A DNA stretch of 64,000 nucleotides from Hysterium pulicare CBS 123377 (GCA_000467715.1 AJFK01000116.1:55056-119055); one strand, 5' to 3'; counted from the stretch's first letter, positions 21,826-33,723 are shown. Program-made: numbers and translations. The notes: a model not told the origin generated them from the letters alone.

Positions 21826-22060
21826 TTCCTGATTAGGAAAGAACGCGAAAAACTGTTGATTTGCGGGAAAAACGTTAGGGTTAGAACTCGGAACGTGGTT
21901 GGTCCAGGGAAAGCACAGATCAATCAGGTGCCTAATGTGGAAGGACTTTGGCAAAAGTGTTGGTTTACGGGAAAAGCGTTAGGGTTAGAAACTGATTCTT
22001 GACTGCCTATTTAGGAAGGAAATTGGAAAAGTGTTGGTTTGCCGAAATAGCGTTAGGGTT
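21826..22060 (-). repeat. Dispersed repeat R2, three inverted copies with TTAGGGTTAG
   Basis: Three degenerate copies of the R2 core lie here in reverse orientation relative to 9.4-9.9 kb. On the plus strand each reads like CCTNNTTAGGAAGGA, then GGAAAAGTGTTGGTTT. Each is followed by a CGTTAGGGTTAGAA segment, at 21873, 21977 and 22051. The last spacing is 74 nt, equal to the period of the 9.75-kb pair. The telomere-like decamer is inside the unit, so these are not chromosome-end repeats. Confidence 0.7.
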
Positions 22061-22317
22061 AGAACTCGGGACTTGATTGGCTCGAGGAACACTCAAACGT
22101 TCAATATACACTTTAGTATTTGATTTCGAGTGCCTAAGAGAAACGAATATCTTAAGAAGGTAAGATAATTTTCAGTAGAGCAGTCTAATAGGTTTCGAGA
22201 CCGTGAAACTACCAAAGCATGGATCTACCTATCTTCCCGGCAATCATGATTTTATAAAAGTATGATAATGAGATTCAACGTCCAACTTCCTGTAGTTCTA
22301 GCAATATGGCTTGTCCG

Positions 22318-24240
22318 CTACGAACTGGGAGTAACAATACCTTTCGTATCCTTTAAGGTTCTCCTCCGCTGCCATTCAGAGATCAAGTACCATACACCAA
22401 TCGTCAAAATAGTCAGGGGGATAGTAATTGCTGCATAGATCCATGCATTCCGGGTCAGAATAAGCGTAGTGTTTTTCGGATTGGCCAGCGAAGATTGTTG
22501 CTGGGTAACGAATTCGGTCGAGAAGAAGCTCTGTGGTCGTGTAAGGAGGAGGTACTCTAAATGAGACATGCATTGGAGAAGAAAATAAGCCCCTACCGCA
22601 ACCGCATTTGCTGGAAGGTATATCAGCGTCACCAGTGTGAGTATCTTGACCGCAGCTGCATCATTTGTTCCTTTCTCTGTTAACCGCTTCATAGCCAGGG
22701 TTTCGTGTTTGTTTTCCTCCGCTAGTATTTGCAAAACTCGGTTGGTATCCTCGGAGCGGGCTGAATTCTCGTGTTTGAGGAGGTCGGCGAGCTATAGAAG
22801 TTCCCACGCTATAGTCAGCGCGCGCCTACATTCTTCTTTCAGGCTAAGGCAACTAACCAGATCTGCTGTTGCTTTCAACCTTTTTAGGAGATGATCAGCT
22901 TTTTCGTGATGGAGTTTGGCCGTTTGGAGACATTGGGTAAGTTGAGACCAAGTAGGATCAAGAATGTCTTGATTTTCTTGATTTTCTTCCATGTGCCGAC
23001 CTGGTATCTTACATCGTTTCATTGTGGTATCTGCTCTGTGATAATCGGAGAGACCTTGGATAGTGTTTATGGTACACTTGAAAACCATAAGAGCATCGAG
23101 AAGTTTCTCCTCTAATACCCTTAGGATCTGTCTATCTGCGAATTCAATATCGAAGTCGACGGCGCTAGAATTCGACCCTACACCCACTTCAGTCGTAGTT
23201 ATCTTATCCGTCTTTTCGGTGCGTCAGCAGTTAACCCACTTTCAATGGTGAAAATGAATGGATGAGAGATCCGACCTGATGATTGATTCTCCCATTGAGA
23301 TCTTCTAGGTACCACCTCCAGTCGACGAGCGACTGCTTGATCAGAATGAGATGCATCTCCAAAGGGTCAAGCTGTTTGCCTCTCTCCTCCATCTTGTGAA
23401 TTAATGAAATGACTTCCTCCTCCATTCGCGGTTTAGTGGCAATAAAGATGCATGTCATACCACCGGCATCATTATGCCTCTGGTAGATAGCAAACTGTCT
23501 CATTGACCAAGGCTCGATAGTGTTTGTTCGGCCGTGCAAATCGATGTAGCGGAGGCAATAAGTACATTCTTATCAGTCAGTGCTGTGATCAAAGTTTTAA
23601 AAGAAATCTAATGTTGAAGGAGACTCCTCGTTCGTTGTTTTGCCGGGGGCTTCTTGTGAAATGGTTGATGCCGTACCTAGAGTGTATTTAGCGTTGCTAG
23701 AACTCCGAGACGTCCAACAAAAAGAAGGAGGCCCAATATATGTCCGAGATTGCTTCCCACCAAATGAGTGTATTACTCCCAAAAATTCAGGAAAGATGGA
23801 GCAGCGGCTCATGAGGGCGTCGACGAGTTCCTGGGATATTTGAAGGCGACTATCAGTATCCTTCTGACGTATGACACTGCCTGAACGGTTATTCTTTCTC
23901 ATTACCATTACTATACTAAGATGAAAACGTACAGAATGGTCGAATCATGTTCATTAGACCTACTTTGCTGTTCGAGCGTCTGAAGTTCTGATAAAGTCAT
24001 CACTGAACCCAGGGACACAGTTGAAGAGAACTCTGGTGGCGCTAGATTGCTTCGGCCTCCGTTGGGTACTGTAATTTTAGGTTCGCGAGGTACGAAGCCC
24101 AAAGGTGGCTTTGCTATTTTCCATCGGCATAGTACTTCTATGTAGGAGGGAAGGTTTGCTTCGAATACCTGGGCACTTCGGCTGCTGAGTTGATTAGCAT
24201 AACGGGACCATTGATTGGCTAGCTTTGAGCTGCCGGACAT
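22318..24240 (-). CDS. CorA-like two-helix membrane protein
   Basis: Six exons, 24240..23933, 23876..23677, 23568..23276, 23211..22858, 22791..22597 and 22530..22318, give 520 residues. All phases close. It has the plan of fungal CorA-like proteins: an N-terminal globular part, a central block with PWSMRQFAIYQRHN, and long helical segments rich in Glu/Lys/Leu. It ends with two membrane helices. The first (LTLVTLIYLPANAVA) leads into FFSTEFV, and the second is AAITIPLTILTIGVWYL. The YLPA..FFST signature replaces the GMN motif of true Mg2+ channels, so magnesium transport is doubtful. In fungi this family often sits among accessory genes. The donor of the first intron is ambiguous by a few bases. 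The role is unknown. Confidence 0.78.
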
Positions 24241-24799
24241 TTTGAAATGCGGACACAATGTTGAGCTTGCCGGCCGAATGGTTCCTATGTTCCATTGACG
24301 ACGTAAATAGTGCCATGCAAAAACAATCGCTTTGATGCCGACCCATCTGTGAAAGTTGCAAGTCTGATTTCATGCAGCTACCATTAAGTTAGCAAAGAGG
24401 CATTGTGCTCTACTGGGCTGAATCGAGTTATGCAGGCAAATTTTTCTTTGCTTACGCGTCAACGTGCATGGTAAGCTGAGCGACAGGAAGCCAAACTAAT
24501 CAACAAAAATGACAGCAGGCAGAATACTAGATCTCTGGTGATGACCGGTCAGCCCGATTTGTCGGGTTTGCTCCCACAATGAATGCCTTGAATGAGCCTC
24601 GACGGCTGTGTCTTCATGCAAGCAATGGTGACTCACCGTATGTAGCTCTCTGGCTTCCCAAACTCCGTGGAAGGCTGAATGAAATAGCAACACTTGCTTG
24701 ATTGCAAACTCGATTGAAAGTAAGTGCTACGAGCAGTGATATGATGGGCTTGTTGCTAATTGGCTATGAACGTAGTTATCCCAAATCGATTAGCGTATC
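24241..24799. other. Intergenic stretch
   Basis: Divergent spacer between the CorA-like gene and a small plus-strand gene. No gene or repeat recognised. Confidence 0.45.
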
Positions 24800-25095
24800 A
24801 TGTCTGAACCACAAATCGTTGAAGATCGATATGTCGATAGAGCGAAGCTGAGTAAGCTTCTGGCCGAGTTATTCGACAAAGGCCAGTATCGATACGAGGT
24901 CATTTTCACTAGACAGTGCCCTGAGGCTCTAATAGAGCATGCTTTTGACAAGTTCAATCCAGGCACGGTACGGAAAATACAAGATATACGCACCCAGAGA
25001 ACTTACCGATGTGTGTTTTGTACCTTCCAAGACCGTCATCCATTGACGCATGCTAACACAACTAACAGGAGGAGTTGGAAACACTAAAGCCATAA
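24800..25095 (+). CDS. Predicted 64-residue protein of unknown function
   Basis: Two exons, 24800..24967 and 25069..25095, with a 101-nt intron that has a good ACTAAC branch site and CAG acceptor. The protein starts MSEPQIVEDRYVDRAKL and has an amphipathic helix (KLSKLLAELF). It ends EELETLKP after the splice. No signal peptide or membrane segment. Similar short DRYVDR-type proteins are, as far as I recall, common in Pezizomycotina but uncharacterised. Without splicing the frame adds about 30 unlike residues before a stop, so I prefer the spliced form. It lies between the CorA-like gene and the ankyrin-kinase. Confidence 0.5.
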
Positions 25096-25805
25096 GTCCT
25101 CGCGTATGGATCGCGAGACTATTTCTGTCCAATAGTCTCTGTCGTGGTCATATTTAGGCATGGAATATCCTATCATGGCGAGAAGGACAGGTTCATTGAA
25201 TGTGGGCTCTTCAAAGGTGGGGGATAGTATTAGGAGTAGTGCGGGAAGGATCTGGAGCTGTCGAGTTAACCATCTGTTAATTGTGCATTGTCCTAAAAGC
25301 TTGCTAACCATAAAAATGTTGTGCTGTCCTGAGGCGCATCTTTGAGCGAAACCTCCAGGTCACTCGCCAACTGTCAACAATGGATGATTCCAGTTCAGCA
25401 TAGGTACTTCAAGATTATCGATGGCTGGAAAGAAGCTAAAAATAGAAACCGCTCTCGTGGTGAAGCAAAGTACGAACTAGAATAGAGAGTGGATGAGTCA
25501 CGCATCGTGACTACAGCCGCAAGTAGCTATGCGTCGATTGCGATAAAAGTTCTTGGTTAGATGAAGACAAGAGCTCCGGGGACAAGTCTAAAAAGACAAG
25601 TCGAGTTGATGCAGATACAAAATCTTCACGTAGAGGGAGCCAAGTTGGCTGTTGAGCTGAGTCGATGTGTGAGGTTTTGCCGCTTGAAATAGAGGCGCAA
25701 GGCACATGACGTGTCTCTGCTGCGAACAGTCAGCTCATCGCAAACGCAGGTATTTATCGTATGTACTTCTTGACAGCCAGGTGTTGGAGGACATCTTTCG
25801 TCCCC
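25096..25805. other. Intergenic stretch upstream of the ankyrin-kinase
   Basis: No supported gene. Several minus-strand open frames of 60-80 codons are present, without motifs. The same frame as the kinase is open from 25761, with an ATG there as well. Confidence 0.45.
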
Positions 25806-28195
25806 ATGGATTCCAGCACACTCGGCTTTGTTGTGGTCAATCTGACCGCAGTTGTGGTGTTCGCCCATGGGCTTCTTGTATGGGTTTCTAACCCGGCGTC
25901 ACCATTTCCATCACCGAGCCCCCAGCGTTTGCGCCTGCTCCTTCGAACGCGCCTCTTCGCCTGGGTGTCACAGTCTTCTAGTGCTGTGAACACTCTGCAC
26001 GAAGACATTGTTAGGATACGCATGGAGAACGGCAGGCGCCAAAAATTCGTGCCCTTCCCTAGTCTCTCACGCATACTCTCGGCAGAGAAGATCGCCCACG
26101 TCCTGCGCGAGCTCAGCATCGTACCACCATCTGATTACCAGAAATTCAGCCAGCTCATACGGAAGCGTTATTTGCGTGTGTTTGCGGTACTTTTCCGCTC
26201 TAACAACCTCAGACATATTACCGCCTTCATCGACAAGGGGATTGATGACTCCCAATTCCTCGAGTCGACTCCCGAGTTACCTGAATCAATACAAAAGGAC
26301 TTATTCATGTCTGTGCAACCTGCATACTTTCCTGCTGAGCTGAAGAGAGGCTTTATGCCTCAGTATTTCACCGAACGCACAATCCTACCTTTCATCGAAG
26401 AAGAACTGATTGGGCAAGGGGCATTTGGAAGAGTCTTCAAAATACGGATACACGAACACTACCAGAAGCTAATGGCCGTAAAGAAGCGCTATTCTACTAA
26501 CGATACTGTGAGTAAAATCCTATCACTGCTCGAATCGATTGAAGCTAATTTGTTTCGAGGAACGATATTTCGCTAGAAAAGAAATCCGAAGGAACAAGAA
26601 TCCTGATCTGAATGTTGAAATGTTTGAAAAAGAACGAAATGCTCTCGAGACTTTCATGCGGATCGACCACAAACATGTCATTCCACTCTTGATGACTTAT
26701 CACGACGGCGCGACGTACAACTTCATATTTCCTTACGCGGAAATGGACCTAGCAGCCTATTTGGAGTCCTCGGACCTTTTCCCACGAACCCCTGAACGGA
26801 AGATTGCGCTCTGGACACAGGTTCAGAATTTGATGTCGGCCCTGGCGTCTATTCATGAGTTCACCTTGACTGACCATTTACCCACACGTAGGTTTATTGG
26901 GTCCCATAACGACCTAAAACCGCAAAATATCCTTGTTCTAGACGGCGACTTCGTGATAGCAGACTTAGGCCTTGCTCGAGCTAAGACAGCAGACTTGACG
27001 TCGAAAACGAGCTTAAAGTATGGCACAAACACATATGGACCCCCAGAGAGCCACAAATCTACAGATTGTACGCGTCCAATTGTCAGTCGAAAACTCGATG
27101 TCTGGTCTCTCGGCTGCATGGTCGCGGAAATTATGACTTTTGCTTGCCTTGGACCGCAAGGCTTAAAGGTTTTCAACGAATTCAAGACCACACCGAATAG
27201 GCGTTTTCCAGAGTCCCGCGATGATTGGTTTCACGATATGCAGGATGTCAAAGTTGAGGTTCTTGTCTGGCTTCAGTACCTTGAAAATATCCCTATTATT
27301 AGCGATGCCTTCGTTAAGGGAGTCGTGAAACTTGTTCGGGAAATGCTCAAAGGGAATCCAGAGCACCGGCCTGCTTCGTCCAAAGTTTTGAAGAAGTTTA
27401 CTAGATTGCTCAAGAGCTACAAAGCGGACCCACAGCGAATTGCCATGACATGCGGCGCATCACACATAATGGAGACAATCCATGTAGCTGCATTGCTGGG
27501 CGATCTCGAGACGACCAAAGCTTTGCATCAGAAGGGTGCTCTTCTTAATACCGCTGCCAGTTCAGATGACTTGGAATTATTAAGATCCATTCCTGATAGC
27601 GTCCATGGTCTTGCTGACATCTTACAGTACCAAAATACGCTCAAGAGCAATGCAATTCACATCATCGCGGCCAGAGGAAGCGAGAGAGTCCTCGATGAAA
27701 TACTTTGCACAAATTCTGACCTGACTACTAGTATCCTTCTCCCAAACGAGAGGTCACTGACACCTCTCCATATGGCAGCCAGAAGAGGATCTACCAAAAT
27801 TTTCAACGATCTCATGGTTGCGATCAAACGGGCCACAGTCGACCTAGACCTGCCAAAATTGCTCCAGGGAAGAGATAACAGGGGCATGACAGTGCTCCAT
27901 TATGCAGCTCATAATGACCATGTCAGGGTCGCGAAGTCCATCTTTGAATGGGCACAGACAGTCCCAAGTTTGCCATTCACGCTTCTTATGGACGAGAATA
28001 AGGACAGCAAACGCCATTGAATTTGGCTCTGAAACGTAAGCACAAAGCCACAACTAAGTTGCTCTTTGAGTATTTATGGCATTCCGGTAAGCAATTCCCC
28101 AATCTGAGAAGTTTCTGAGAATCCCAATGACTAACTATTTGTCTCTTTATTCAGAGTTGGACCTTCACAAGTCCGGCACCGAAGACCTACCCTAG
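25806..28195 (+). pseudogene. Protein kinase with C-terminal ankyrin repeats, frameshifted near the 3' end
   Basis: Exons are 25806..26507 and 26560.., then a third after an intron at 28087..28154. A hydrophobic helix near the start (residues about 7-28, GFVVVNLTAVVVF) may be a membrane anchor. A pre-kinase region (about 95-200) leads to the kinase: glycine loop GQGAFGRVF, Lys in MAVKK, catalytic HNDLKPQN, and ADLGLAR as DFG equivalent. All core residues are present. Ankyrin-like units follow (HVAALLGDLETTKAL, HIIAARGSERVLDEI, LHMAARRGSTKIF, LHYAAHNDHVRVA). The frame ends with TGA at 28018-28020. One base further along, another frame continues with TPLNLALKRKHKA, uses an intact intron, and ends ELDLHKSG..DLP at 28195. 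So one base seems missing at the AAA run 28009-28011. As it stands, 720 residues are encoded and the last 38 are lost. It may still be a working gene or an assembly error. Confidence 0.8.
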
Positions 28196-29184
28196 CATAT
28201 TCCTACCATGCCTATCGGTCGAACCCGCCTTTCTCGTTACCTTCTTCTCCCATGCAAACCTCACTGAATGATGTCTCATCAAACGCCTTTAACTTTACTT
28301 TTTTGGCCTATTGATGACATGATGATGACGATGACCAAGTATAAGAGGTTCAACACCAATCCTCCTCTTTAACATCAAATTCAGGCGGCTTTCCTTCTGA
28401 TCTTCAACCTCTGAAGCAAAGCCTCAAGCCTGAAAGGTATCTTGCTAAGTCCTCTTGTCTAACTCGATTGACTGACGTGTTCTCATTTTTCCATTTTCAT
28501 GCTTTCAAGCGACCTGCCACATGCATAGCATTTGCTCTCCTATATCTTAAAAGCGTTTCTTTAGGTGGCTTTAGTGTACTGCTTTTCTTGAGTGGGAAAT
28601 TTTCCTCCACCACCGGGCTCCGAGCAAAGACATGGAACTCAGTTCTGTGGGTTTCTTTTCTTTTCTTCGTTTCTTTATCATTGAATTAGCGTTTGTATTT
28701 GCATGAGGCGCCCTAGCAGACACAGGTAACGGTTCGGTAAGAAAAGTGAGGTTTGGGTTTTGTTTCTTGTCATCGTTTGTTCCTTTGAAGAGGCAGATTC
28801 TTTTCTATCATCGTTTGTTACTTTATAGATTAGGTAGATTTCTAGATAGAGCCGGCTCTCGAAGATTCTTTTTTGAAGAAAGACTGACTACTATGATCTG
28901 GTTGAATGTACCAATGAATAGCGAAGAGACTCTGGTAAACGCTAGAATGATGATTAAACGATTGATGGAGATCCCCCTAACTCCAGGTATTATGATACAG
29001 ACAAGGCACCAGTCCTAACTATGCACCCAACTACAATGATGGCCGTCGTCTACTTAGGTCATTACCACTCATCTCTTTATACATCCAGCATCAACATGTA
29101 CAGTGTGCCTCCAATTCAGACTCCCGCACACTAGACTTAGATTCGTCCTCCACGTCCCGAAGGATGGAAATGGCGGAACTCATC
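28196..29184. other. Intergenic stretch
   Basis: Convergent spacer with no supported gene. CATCGTTTGTT(C/A)CTTT occurs twice, at 28771 and 28809. Pyrimidine-rich around 28340-28700. Confidence 0.45.
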
Positions 29185-30214
29185 TCACCTGCCTTCTCCA
29201 ACATCACTCAACCTAGGCCCTACAAGCTCTCTCGGCGGCGCAGGCGGACCCGTACCAGCTCTCCTCCTCCTCTCCCTCTCCACCACCCCCTGAGGTTCCA
29301 AACTCCTCTTAAACTTCCCTCCAAGACCCTTCATCCACTCGCCATCCTCATCGGGACCCAACCAATACTGCGGCGCCCCACTCAACATCAATCTGCCCAA
29401 CTTCCCCTTCCATCCCTGTCCCTCATCTTTCTCCTCCGCAAACGGGTTCTCGGCCAGATTCCCATTCGCAGCAGTAGGATACTGGTTCGCCGACGAAGAA
29501 GACGTCGCAATATGTTGTCGAAGAACTTGTCTAGCGAATGCCAGCATCACAAACACGAAATACACTCGCAAGACCCAGAACCCGGATATCAGCGATATGC
29601 TCATGATGCTTCCGGTTTGGAAGACGGCGTTGCCGAGACCGCCTGAGCCCGGTGTGCCCACCGCGACTGCGTCCTGACCGGGTTTAAGACCACCCGCGGG
29701 CGCTGCGACTACTTCGACGGAGGAGACGTTGAATTCGGGAGATGTGAAGCCCGCCGTGGAGTTTATTCCTGGTGCGCCTGGGACCGCGCTCGCGTCGTCG
29801 TTGGGGTGTTGGGCTAGGACGTAGAACCAGGCGATTCCGAATGCAGCGGTGTATATGGCATTAACGACGGAATCGAGAGCATATAAATGCGCAAGCGCTA
29901 AGCACTGCAGCGGCGATACTTTTCGAATGTGTGGGTATAGGTAGAGTGTAGCGATGAGGGCGATGAGCGAATAGAGGTACATTGAGAATTGGAGGGTGGA
30001 GAGCGGCGCGCCGGTGAGAAGCGCGAGGATGCCGTAGAAACCGGAGACTTTGTTGATGAGTTGGAGGAAGGTTATTATTTCGGCGCCGGTGCGGAGGGAC
30101 ATTGTGTGGAGGAAGGTCTGGAGGGTGCGTTGTTAGTGAGAGTTATGCAGATTTGAGGGAGTGAAGGAGACGTACTCTGGGGCGAGGGATCTCGAATAGG
30201 TGGAAGGGCGCCAT
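29185..30214 (-). CDS. KEI1: Kei1-like regulatory subunit of inositol phosphorylceramide synthase
   Basis: Two exons, 30214..30176 and 30117..29185 (58-nt intron), give 323 residues. The first exon supplies MAPFHLFEIPRPR, which precedes the conserved TFLHTMSLRTGAEII. Four membrane segments can be seen: ITFLQLINKVSGFYGILALL, FSMYLYSLIALIATLYL, YALDSVVNAIYTAAFGIAW and ISGFWVLRVYFVFVMLAFA. A lumenal Gly/Pro/Val-rich insert lies between segments three and four. The C-terminal cytoplasmic tail has the short motif APQYWLGPDEDGEWM and an Arg-rich end. This matches the Kei1 (DUF1753) family. Kei1 holds and activates Aur1, which transfers phosphoinositol to ceramide in the Golgi. Same direction as SUV3 upstream. 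Confidence 0.88.
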
Positions 30215-30767
30215 GGTGAGGCTTTGCGGATTGAATTCCGCAGGTCGATTCGAGGTTTGAGGACTTTAGATGTTTGTTGCTGTAGTATCGCGTGCGTGAG
30301 GTGGTGTAGAAATAGTAAGGATGGAGGGTTGAAGGCGCGGAAGTGTGCGGCTAGGAGGTTTGTTTCATTTCAATAGACCCTGGACATCATTCTTGGGGGC
30401 GTGCTGATAGGTACGGTGGGAAACGTCACTTTTCACCCCTAAAATAGCCTTGCAGCAAATAAGCCCAAAGCATTCATCTTTGAACGGTAGCTCGTTTCTT
30501 CTAAAGGATTCCATTCTGCAACATCGCTATTCGGCGGTGTGCTAACGACCTTCACCGAACGTCTAAGAATCTCTATAAAAGGTGGCTTCCGCGCTTCGGT
30601 AGCGGCGAAGCATGAAGCCATTCTTGGCTTCTTCATCTTGTGCCCTGCTGTCCTATGATACAAATCCTATAATACATGTCTATACAATGCCCATATTTTA
30701 GTTCCACTCTCCCGTATGGTCGTCGTGAGCTACGAGATCCGACTCTCTAGAAATTTACAACTACATG
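30215..30767. other. Spacer between SUV3 3' end and KEI1 start
   Basis: Holds the KEI1 promoter and SUV3 3' UTR. A short minus-strand open frame (30663..30439) has no motif. Confidence 0.5.
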
Positions 30768-33723
30768 TTACATGGCAGCACGCTTCGGTACGTCCGTGGG
30801 GCCATCGACATTGAGATCGATGCTCCGGGTATGGCTATCATGTCGTGACTCTTTGATACTCTTGGTCTGCTTGCCGTTTGATTCCGTTACGGATTGGATC
30901 TCCTTGGCATTTGAAGATCCTGGGGAAACTTGTGACTTTGGTGGGCAATCAATCAAGTTGTGTTGGTCGACTTCCGATGTGAACATTTGGGGTTCGTCGA
31001 GTTCGGGTGTCGGATACTCGCCCATGTCGTCTCGTACGCTTGTGTCATCTTCCTCAAAAGATTCCTTGTCCTCTATAATCTCCTTGATTTCATCGAGATC
31101 ACGCTCGAATCCAGCTTCAGAATGATTGCTATCAGACAGTTGAGTTTTTTCTGGCCCCTCCGGAGCTCCTTCGGATTCCGTCTTCTTCTCCATTTGGTCC
31201 TCCATTAACTGCCTCTGCATTTCCTTCCGCATCACCTTCTCTCGTCTCTTTTTGACATTCTCCATAGCCTCAGGTGTGAGCGAGAACATCGCTAAGCAAC
31301 TCTCGATTCTCTCTTCTACCAAACTCTTGGTATAGCTCGCCAAGGCGCGAGTCGTGAACACGCCCGAGAATCGGAAGCTGAGCCAAAGATAGAGCACGAG
31401 CGATTTGTGCAACTGCTCTAACCTTGCAAGATACTGTCGATAGCGTGACGGTTCCTCATCAAGAATTTCGAGATCGAATTCAGGCATGTCAACGATATTA
31501 CAGGCTCTTTGCTCGCCGACATATCGGGCCAGAGCAAGTACTAGTTTCTTTTCCCACAAATCTTTACAGCCGCACGGCGCGCTGCAGAATATGAGGCGGT
31601 CGGATGTAGTTAAATTCTTGACTGGGTGGATGGTGTCCGCGACCTTCAGTTGATCTCTCAAGTTGCATAGATGGTAGCGTCCATGGGTACGGGAGATTTC
31701 ATGTAAGCGGAGCAGGATGTAGCTGAACGGGGCCTCAGGAGGAAAGTAGCTTGCGAAACGTTCAACAACGATGTTTGGAGGGAAGATACCAGCTGTTCGA
31801 ATGGGAGCAGCGTCCTGCGTCATAGCACGCCTTATAGAAGGGAAGTCGGATTGCTCCAATGTCGTTACAAAGCCAACTGTTTTAGTGTCTATTTCGTTTG
31901 GCCTTGTTGGTGGTGTATCAGTAGCTGCGGATATATCCTTGAATGTTCCTGATTCGTCTACAGGCTGGCTTTGGACGTCGTGTATATCTTGCGGCCCCGC
32001 CATATCTGATGGTTTGGGCTTATGCCCGAAAGAATCTTCATCAGAGAGTAGTGCCTCACCGTCTGTGTCAACTACGTCACCGACCTCTGAGTGTGAAGAT
32101 TCGCTATAGGTGCTTTGGTCCGGGTTGGCGGTTGAATCCTTGACATCCGCCGTCACGGCTTGTTCGGCAGTACGATAGCGTCCAGCCCGTCCAGCAATCT
32201 GTTTGATCTCGTGAATCTGCAGCGGGGCTAGTTTAGTGCCATTGTTTTTAATGGTCGTCTCAAAGACGATCCGTTTGATGCTCCTGGTAACCTGTGAGTT
32301 CAATTGTTTACACAATTTCAGAAAGTGCTTACAAATTCAAGCCCATGCCAATAGCATCACTAGCTACCAGAAAGTCGTAGTCGTTATTGGGATCGTTGAA
32401 TAGCCTAGCTTGCTGAGCCCTTGTTTCTGGTGGTAGACTGCCGTAAATGATTGCAACTTTCTTTCCCGTTTTCTTCTCAATTGTTTTCCGCAGTGCATGG
32501 ATGCCTATCACAGAGAAAGAGATGACACAATCGCCTTTCTCAAGTTTGTCCAGAGAACCACCCAAACTGCGATCCATCACTCTTAGAGGACTCAAACGTT
32601 CATATTTGTGTATGTGCAGTTCATCAGCATTGAGAGCACATAGCTCGCGAAGAATGGGCACCGTTCGTTCTTCGCCGCATAGATGGATTTCTTTCGCCCT
32701 CACACCTAGGAATGCTTGCGTCCAGGCCCAGCCACGCTCGGCACTGTTGATCATTTGAATTTCGTCAATGATAGCGACTTCGAACTCGTTGTTAAATGGC
32801 GCCATTTCCACGGTACAGCTGAACATATTCGGTGATGTGTCTGGCATCCTTCTATCATCACCTGTCACCAGGGCGCACTTTTTCCCTTTTGCATTCAATC
32901 GTGTATAGATCTCGTAGGCCAGAAGACGTAATGGTCCAAGATAAATCCCATTTTCTGCCTGTTCAAGACGCTTGAGAGCATGGTAGGTTTTCCCGGAGTT
33001 TGTGGGCCCGACATGGAGATGAACAACGCGGTTCATCTGTCTAGTCAGTGGAAACCATTCTCCAGGATGACAGAGATCGGCCAGTTCCTTTTGGTTCTCC
33101 AATTCAGCACGTGTGAACCTCGACCCTAGTACATGCCCGTAGAAAGCATATGTCAATCGTTCCTTTAGACCCTCGTACCCCTTGTTCATGAAGATGCTTT
33201 GTAGAGAATCAAACTGGGACGATGTCTTTGAGCCATAATCCAACGATAGGATGTACTTTTCAAAACCGGACCATGTCTGTTTAAACTTTGCCTTATCAAG
33301 ATCCAAGCTTTCAAGCATGTCTTGTTCTTCTAGTTCGTTCTTAAGGTGGGGTAGCCGGGCCACGAGTAGGTCCTTAAAAGCTTTGGGATGTATTAATTTA
33401 TGACCTCGGAAATGAGGCTGCACTGGATTTCTCTCATCCTGAACTTGATCAGTAGAATTTCATGATGATTTATGGATTGGAGGCCGTACGGGGATTGATA
33501 ATCTAGGTATCCTATATTGCAATTGCTCAATCCCAGCATTGCTCTTGAGTTTGCGTATCCTGTTGGGGCCTAGCTTCCAGGGGCGTGTCTCGTTCGAGGA
33601 AGTGGATGAGTCTGATCGGTATGCAACTCGGAGCTGAGAAGTGGCATGGTTTCGACGCGGTTTGGACTTCGAGGCAAATTCGCAGAAAAGGCACAGGGAG
33701 GGCCGCGTCGCCTGCACATTCAT
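30768..33723 (-). CDS. SUV3: Mitochondrial ATP-dependent RNA helicase Suv3
   Basis: Three exons, 33723..33490, 33438..32333 and 32283..30768, give 951 residues. The N-terminus is rich in Arg/Ser (SKSKPRRNHATSQLRV) and fits a mitochondrial presequence. The first intron (51 nt) holds the only stop codon between exons 1 and 2. The helicase core has Walker A GPTNSGKTYHAL, box II DEIQM, SFSVIGIHALR, ASDAIGMGLNL and motif VI QIAGRAGRYR. The Suv3 C-terminal region follows (LCNLRDQLKVADTIHP, LVLYLWLSFRF), then a long Glu/Lys/Ser-rich tail. A hydrophilic insert of about 110 residues after motif VI is longer than I expect. Suv3 unwinds RNA with the Dss1 nuclease in the mitochondrial degradosome. Divergent with SEC1. 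Confidence 0.92.

Noticed and set aside
21873-22060. TTAGGGTTAG words as an interstitial telomere
   Set aside because: Only two telomere-like hexamers per site, embedded in the larger R2 unit with 74-104 nt spacing. This is not a telomere array.
22318-24240. Functional Mg2+ channel
   Set aside because: The GMN motif of CorA channels is absent. Only the two-helix CorA-like plan is present.
29164-29646. 160-codon Arg/Pro-rich plus-strand frame
   Set aside because: Antisense shadow of KEI1; low-complexity Leu/Pro/Arg translation.
33460-33480. In-frame TGA between SUV3 exons as readthrough or selenocysteine
   Set aside because: A standard 51-nt phase-0 intron (GTACGG to TTCAG with a CTGAT branch) removes it.
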